Source: an uncultured Butyricicoccus sp. (GTDB lineage Bacteria; Bacillota; Clostridia; Oscillospirales; Butyricicoccaceae). Taken from it: 17,804 nt of DNA. A program made the position numbers and the translations under genes. The notes beneath the pieces were generated by a model. It had not been told where the DNA came from, did no database searches, and saw only the letters and a program-made list of their open reading frames with translations. Positions 14,587 through 17,804 of this stretch are shown one piece after another (within the stretch, counting starts at the first letter, position 1; each line of letters opens with the position of its first letter). The stretch is taken from positions 1 through 17,804 of the forward strand of contig CAJUDU010000049.1 of assembly GCA_910584935.1 (NCBI GenBank). The letters run 5' to 3'.

Positions 14587-15162
14587 ATGGAACAGTTTAT
14601 GAAAGGGACTTCTGCCGTCCATGTCCGCGGCGCAAATGCGAACCGCTGGGACTTATATAAATGCCGTTATATTGATGACACAATGTTATCTTATACGCTT
14701 CAAATGCATGATGTGGAAAACTGCCGCATGGCTTTGATGCAAGTGATCAACCGGCTGTTACACCATATGCAGGTCGGCTTGCTGGCAACGTGCAGCGGTA
14801 CGGATGATGCAGCTTCTTTGCAGCTGGCTGCATGTTATCCAGATGGGCGTATGCTGAAACGCGGCACACATTGCGCATTCGTTGCACTGGATAGCTGTTT
14901 TGAAGGGCTCCAGGGCATTACGGATACCATGGGTTTCCGTTTGGCAGGCTTTGAAGAACAGGCATCCAGTGATGCGATTTTCCGTACCTTGCTGGAACAG
15001 GATGGGATGCAAGATGCGCTTTTGGAAATCTCTTGCCGCCGTTTTGCAGAAGGCATTCTTTATATCCGATTGAATGCTGAAAAAACAGATGAAGCCGAAA
15101 TTGTCGGTATGATTTCTGCTGCGGTTCATGAATGCGACGGTTTGCTGCAAGTGAATGGCTAA
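14587..15162 (+). CDS. protein of unknown function (191 aa)
   Basis: I do not recognise this family. The chosen start (MEQFMKGTSAVHV) is preceded by GAAGGTG (14570-14576) at a slightly long spacing of 10 nt and by the promoter at 14503-14531. The frame can be read back to 14356, but those residues look non-coding. The protein is soluble and rich in Cys and Met, with at least seven Cys including C25, C47, C69 and C84. It has no signal peptide or membrane segment. Alternating hydrophobic and acidic helices in the C-terminal half suggest a compact alpha/beta domain. It is flanked by terminators on both sides, so it is a single-gene unit. Confidence 0.7.
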   Translation: MEQFMKGTSAVHVRGANANRWDLYKCRYIDDTMLSYTLQMHDVENCRMALMQVINRLLHHMQVGLLATCSGTDDAASLQLAACYPDGRMLKRGTHCAFVALDSCFEGLQGITDTMGFRLAGFEEQASSDAIFRTLLEQDGMQDALLEISCRRFAEGILYIRLNAEKTDEAEIVGMISAAVHECDGLLQVNG

Positions 15163-15180
15163 ATCCCACCTTAAAAAACA

Positions 15181-15223
15181 AAAAAAGAAATAGAAACGCG
15201 TTTCCATAAGAAAACATGGAAAC
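15181..15223 (-). terminator. probable leftward terminator
   Basis: On the minus strand, GTTTCCAT/ATGGAAAC (15216-15223 and 15200-15207) forms an 8-bp stem with an 8-nt loop. After a short GCG stretch it is followed by T-rich sequence (15198-15174). It could end transcription of the AraC-family gene. A perfect 12-nt palindrome GAAACGCGTTTC (15193-15204) overlaps it. Confidence 0.4.
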
Positions 15224-15230
15224 AATAAAG

Positions 15231-15265
15231 AACCCTGTCTTTCCTGGTGAAGGACAGGGTTTTTT
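15231..15265 (+). terminator. strong intrinsic terminator of the 191-aa gene
   Basis: AACCCTGTC (15231-15239) pairs with GACAGGGTT (15253-15261) and the T-run continues to 15265. It lies between the 191-aa gene and the end of the leftward AraC gene, and may slow transcription from both sides. Confidence 0.88.
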
Positions 15266-15268
15266 CGG

Positions 15269-16129
15269 TTATTTTATCTTGGGTTCCAGGTGGCTTTGAT
15301 GTGCGTTGCGGAATGCTTTTGGCGAGATTCCAACCCGCTTGATAAATAAATTTGTTAAACTGCTGCCTGTACTGTACCCAACTTCACAAGCGATTTCTGA
15401 AATGGTTTTCGATGTGCGGACGAGCAATATTTTCGCACGGTCTATGCGGGTATTGATGACATATTCCATCGGGGAAAACCCTGTTTGACGCTTGAAACTA
15501 TGGGAAAAATAACATGGACTTAAACAGGTCATATCAGAAAGCCCTTGCAGCGTCAGCGGCTCCCCAACATGGGCGCGGATATATTGGATTGCATCATCAA
15601 TCGGATTATTTTGTGTCTGTTCCTGCCGGGTTTGCGTATATAGCTGTTCAAATAAACGATAAATCCGCATAGATGTGTCAAATGCGCTTTCAATTCCATT
15701 GTGGACATGGAATTGCACCATATCATAAAGCTGGCTGCCAATGGCCATATTGCAGTCGCGCCGCATCAGCCATCCATAGGTATCAATGATTGAATGTGCC
15801 AGCGCATGGGCGTTAGAACCGTCAAAATGCAGATATAAAAACTCCAGTCCATTTTCTGCCTGGTAATAATGTGGCTGGGAACAATCCATCAAAAGAATAT
15901 CCCCACGTTGGGCGCATTTATGCTCCCCCTGATATTCCACATGGAATTTCCCTTGCCGGATATATGCCAGCAGCAAAGGCGGATAAAAATCCCGCCGGAT
16001 ATAGTAATTTTCAGTACAGAAATAATGCCCGCACCATGTTGGATAAAAAAACAATTGTTGTGCGGTTTCTGACGGCATGAAGGAAAAACAAACAGATTGC
16101 GGCAAAATGCCAGGATCAACACTTTTCAT
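15269..16129 (-). CDS. AraC family transcriptional regulator
   Basis: This is a 286-aa DNA-binding regulator. The N-terminal part (about 20-140) looks like the AraC-type cupin sensor domain (IRQGKFHVEYQG, then RGDILLMDCSQPHYY). The C-terminal 110 residues form the double helix-turn-helix: helix pair 1 at about 194-213 (LQGLSDMTCLSPCYFSHSFK) and pair 2 at about 243-267, with the family signature EIACEVGYSTGSSLTNLFIKRVG-like spacing and ISPKAFR. AGGAGG (16142-16147) lies 12 nt before ATG 16129, slightly far. It is divergent from the oxidoreductase gene and very likely controls that operon, with a sugar or sugar-derived inducer. The inducer is not known. Confidence 0.95.
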   Translation of the reverse strand: MKSVDPGILPQSVCFSFMPSETAQQLFFYPTWCGHYFCTENYYIRRDFYPPLLLAYIRQGKFHVEYQGEHKCAQRGDILLMDCSQPHYYQAENGLEFLYLHFDGSNAHALAHSIIDTYGWLMRRDCNMAIGSQLYDMVQFHVHNGIESAFDTSMRIYRLFEQLYTQTRQEQTQNNPIDDAIQYIRAHVGEPLTLQGLSDMTCLSPCYFSHSFKRQTGFSPMEYVINTRIDRAKILLVRTSKTISEIACEVGYSTGSSLTNLFIKRVGISPKAFRNAHQSHLEPKIK

Positions 16130-16222
16130 ATCTTACAGCAGCCTCCTGAGAGTCGGCAGACGCCTCATAAAAACATTCCCAAAAGCAAAACCAGTGAACT
16201 TTCGCGCAAATGGGAACATCTT

Positions 16223-16252
16223 ATTATACGTCTGATTTTTGATAAATCTGAA
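16223..16252 (-). promoter_or_regulatory. possible promoter of the AraC-family gene
   Basis: The minus strand has a perfect TATAAT (16223-16228), but the -35 is poor (TTCAGA at 16247-16252, 18-nt spacing). The start point would be near 16216, with a leader of about 85 nt. Confidence 0.5.
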
Positions 16253-16290
16253 GAAAGCAAAATAGATGAATTTTAGGGCAAATAGAAGCA

Positions 16291-16319
16291 TTTACACTTG
16301 CTTGATTATAGTCTATAAT
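16291..16319 (+). promoter_or_regulatory. promoter of the oxidoreductase operon
   Basis: TTTACA (16291-16296), a 17-nt spacer and TATAAT (16314-16319) form a near-consensus promoter. The start point near 16326 leaves a leader of about 125 nt. Confidence 0.8.
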
Positions 16320-16356
16320 AAACACAACGAAAACGAAATAGGCAATTCAAACAAAA

Positions 16357-16378
16357 TAGACGCGGATATTCCAGTCTA
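16357..16378. promoter_or_regulatory. imperfect inverted repeat in the oxidoreductase leader
   Basis: TAGAC (16357-16361) and GTCTA (16374-16378) enclose GGA-TAT-TCC, giving a near-palindrome with a one-base offset. It is just downstream of the start point, so it could be an operator or a small leader hairpin. Confidence 0.35.
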
Positions 16379-16452
16379 ATTGACTAATTTCGTTAGGGAA
16401 CCGTTGAAAGCAAAATCAATAAATTATGGTCAGGAAAGTGAGAGGATCGATT

Positions 16453-17631
16453 ATGTTGATCGGCGAAAAGAAAATTGCAAGGCCTCTGCGTTGGGGCATC
16501 GTTGGCGGCGGGCGCACAAGCGGCGTTGGTTATAAGCATCGTTTGGGTGCTATGCGTGACAACACATCGTTTGTTCTGAAAGCGGCTGCGTTTGACCTGG
16601 ATTATGAGCGCTGTGTTGATTTTGGCAAGGCGTTGTGCATGGATGAGGAACGCCTGTATCCAGATTACAAAACCATGTTTGAAGCTGAAGCAAAACGTGA
16701 AGACGGCATCGAAGCAGTTGATATTGCAACCCCAAACTTCCAGCATTTTGAGGTTTGCAAAGCTGCGCTGGAAGCTGGGCTGCATGTGATCTGTGAAAAG
16801 CCCTTGTTCTTTGAGGTGGAACAAGGGCTGGAAATTCAGAAACTGGCAGAAGAAAAAGGCAAGATTGTTTGTGTCACTTATGGTTTTTCCGGGTTTGACC
16901 TGCTCAGCCAAATGCGCCATATGATTCTCAATGGTGATATTGGCGAGGTTACAATGGTTGACCTGCGTTATGCCCATGGTTTTGGCTGTGATCCTACTGG
17001 TGACACCCAGGCAGAAGGTCAGAAATGGCGTGTTAACCCGGCAAAAGTCGGTCCGTCTTTTGTGTTGGGCGACCTTTCCACCCATACATTCTACATTTCC
17101 GAGCTGGTTTGCCCACAGCTGAAATTAAAGCAAGTCCTTTGTGACCGTCAGAGCTTTATCAAGAGCCGTGCACCGCTGGAGGATAATGCGTATGTCCTGA
17201 TGCGTTATGAAAATGGTGCTGTCGGTCGTATGTGGGCTTCCGCGGTGAATGCTGGCGATATGAGCAGCCAAACCGTCCGCATTGTTGGCACAAAGGCTTC
17301 TCTTGAATGGAATGATATGCACCCAGATGAACTGAAATATGAAGTACAGGGTCAGCCAATCCAGACATTGGTACGTGGTGTGGATTACCTGTGTGATGAA
17401 GCGCTGGAATATGAACGCCTTGGCGCACTGCATTATACTGGGCTGATTGAATCCTGGTCTAACCTGTATAACCGTTTTGCGGTTGCCATGGACGCGAAAA
17501 ATCGCGGCGATGAAGAAACACTCAAAAACCTGGTATATCCAGACTTGGCGCATGGCATTGATGGCATCCGCTGGGTAACCAAGTGCGTTGAATCCGCTGA
17601 CAAGGGCGCTGTTTGGGTGGATTTTGAATAA
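16453..17631 (+). CDS. Gfo/Idh/MocA family oxidoreductase
   Basis: This 392-aa NAD(P)-dependent dehydrogenase is predicted to act on a sugar, inositol or their derivatives in the cytoplasm. The N-terminal Rossmann domain has GIVGGGRTSG (15-24). The family signature EKP is at 115-117, with K116 the expected catalytic lysine. D207 and H211 in GDLSTH fit the conserved active-site Asp/His region of the C-terminal alpha/beta domain. The start is ATG 16453, preceded by GAGAGG. An in-frame ATG at 16426 has no site. It is the first visible gene of an operon with a sugar phosphate isomerase/epimerase and is divergent from an AraC regulator. Substrate not determined. Confidence 0.94.
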   Translation: MLIGEKKIARPLRWGIVGGGRTSGVGYKHRLGAMRDNTSFVLKAAAFDLDYERCVDFGKALCMDEERLYPDYKTMFEAEAKREDGIEAVDIATPNFQHFEVCKAALEAGLHVICEKPLFFEVEQGLEIQKLAEEKGKIVCVTYGFSGFDLLSQMRHMILNGDIGEVTMVDLRYAHGFGCDPTGDTQAEGQKWRVNPAKVGPSFVLGDLSTHTFYISELVCPQLKLKQVLCDRQSFIKSRAPLEDNAYVLMRYENGAVGRMWASAVNAGDMSSQTVRIVGTKASLEWNDMHPDELKYEVQGQPIQTLVRGVDYLCDEALEYERLGALHYTGLIESWSNLYNRFAVAMDAKNRGDEETLKNLVYPDLAHGIDGIRWVTKCVESADKGAVWVDFE

Positions 17632-17657
17632 GACCACTGTTTCTCTTTATTCCTTGT

Positions 17658-17685
17658 TTCCGTGCCGCAGGAACGCGGCACGGAA
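17658..17685 (+). other. intercistronic 11-bp hairpin without T-run
   Basis: TTCCGTGCCGC (17658-17668) and GCGGCACGGAA (17675-17685) form a perfect 11-bp stem with a 6-nt loop between two co-directional genes. No T-run follows, so it is more likely an mRNA stabiliser or a partial attenuator than a full terminator. Confidence 0.7.
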
Positions 17686-17725
17686 GCTCCCTTCAAATAT
17701 GATTTTATAAAGGAGATTTTTTATC

Positions 17726-17804
17726 ATGCAGCTGGCGATTTGTACCGATGTATTCGCGGATTTATCCTATCCGGATATGCTGGATAAAGTAAAATCTTAC
17801 GGCA
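17726..17804 (+). CDS. sugar phosphate isomerase/epimerase family protein (partial, cut by window end)
   Basis: Only the first 26 codons are present. The N-terminus (MQLAICTDVFADLSYPDM) matches the start of xylose-isomerase-like TIM-barrel proteins of the IolE/IolI/sugar phosphate isomerase group, where the first beta strand is followed by a helix. AAGGAG (17710-17715) precedes ATG 17726. Together with the Gfo/Idh/MocA gene before it, this suggests a polyol or sugar catabolic operon. Identification from so short a piece is tentative. Confidence 0.7.
   Translation, partial: MQLAICTDVFADLSYPDMLDKVKSYG

Larger units (their letters stand above)
16253..16416. repeat. A-rich direct repeats around the divergent promoters
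   Basis: GAAAGCAAAAT occurs exactly at 16253-16263 and 16406-16416. CAAAATAGAYG occurs at 16258-16268 and 16352-16362. A shorter AAAGCAAAA is at 16182-16190. The copies lie on both sides of the rightward promoter and next to the AraC gene's -35. AraC-family proteins bind direct repeats, so these are candidate operators. The DNA is A-rich, so chance is a real alternative. Confidence 0.35.

Noticed and set aside
14558..14602. 14-codon ORF overlapping the start of the 191-aa gene, a possible leader peptide
   Set aside because: Its ATG has no ribosome binding site, and the GAAGGTG within it is better explained as the site for ATG 14587.

Overview
The window reads as chromosomal DNA of a low-to-moderate G+C Gram-positive anaerobe, most likely a gut-type Clostridia member (Oscillospiraceae-like). 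The evidence is strong AGGAGG-type ribosome binding sites, an SLH-anchored surface protease, a lipobox lipoprotein, copper-amine-oxidase-N-like stalk domains, sigma-A-type promoters and Bacillus/Clostridia-style LexA-like boxes. I cannot name the species. I saw no rRNA, tRNA, CRISPR array, transposase or phage gene.

Layout, left to right. (1) 1-352 is upstream DNA with a leftward promoter for a gene outside the window. (2) A secreted M16C/PreP-like zinc protease with C-terminal SLH repeats (353-3661) is separated by a bidirectional terminator from a small unrecognised leftward gene (3791-4006). (3) Tex (4183-6339), the RNA-binding S1 protein, has its own promoter. (4) An unrecognised lipoprotein (6559-7638) follows a striking promoter made of four 11-bp-phased direct repeats. 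(5) A convergent zone of five hairpins (7647-7844) follows. (6) A leftward, translationally coupled pair encodes a YihY/BrkB membrane protein and an Isf-like iron-sulfur flavoprotein (7844-9327). (7) A divergent SLOG/YpsA (DUF1273) gene (9486-9977) has two LexA-like boxes on its promoter. (8) A leftward PilZ-type protein (10050-10694) comes next. (9) A second promoter with the same 11-bp direct repeats and a leader of about 300 nt precedes a secreted protein with an EF-hand-like loop and two copper-amine-oxidase-N-like repeats (11334-12464). (10) An inositol-monophosphatase-family gene and an EamA transporter overlap by 4 bases (12580-14243). (11) An unrecognised 191-aa protein has its own promoter (14587-15162). 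(12) An AraC-family regulator (15269-16129, leftward) is divergent from a Gfo/Idh/MocA oxidoreductase (16453-17631) and the start of a sugar phosphate isomerase/epimerase (17726 to window end). This looks like the beginning of a polyol or sugar catabolic operon under local AraC control.

The most interesting signal is the pair of matching promoters at 6392-6445 and 10972-11024. Each has heptamers like GATGCAA repeated every 11 bp. In both, the last heptamer ends exactly 8 bp before a TATACT -10 box, and there is no recognisable -35. That geometry is the one known for SARP and PhoB/OmpR-type winged-helix activators. It suggests that an unidentified activator outside the window co-controls the two exported proteins.
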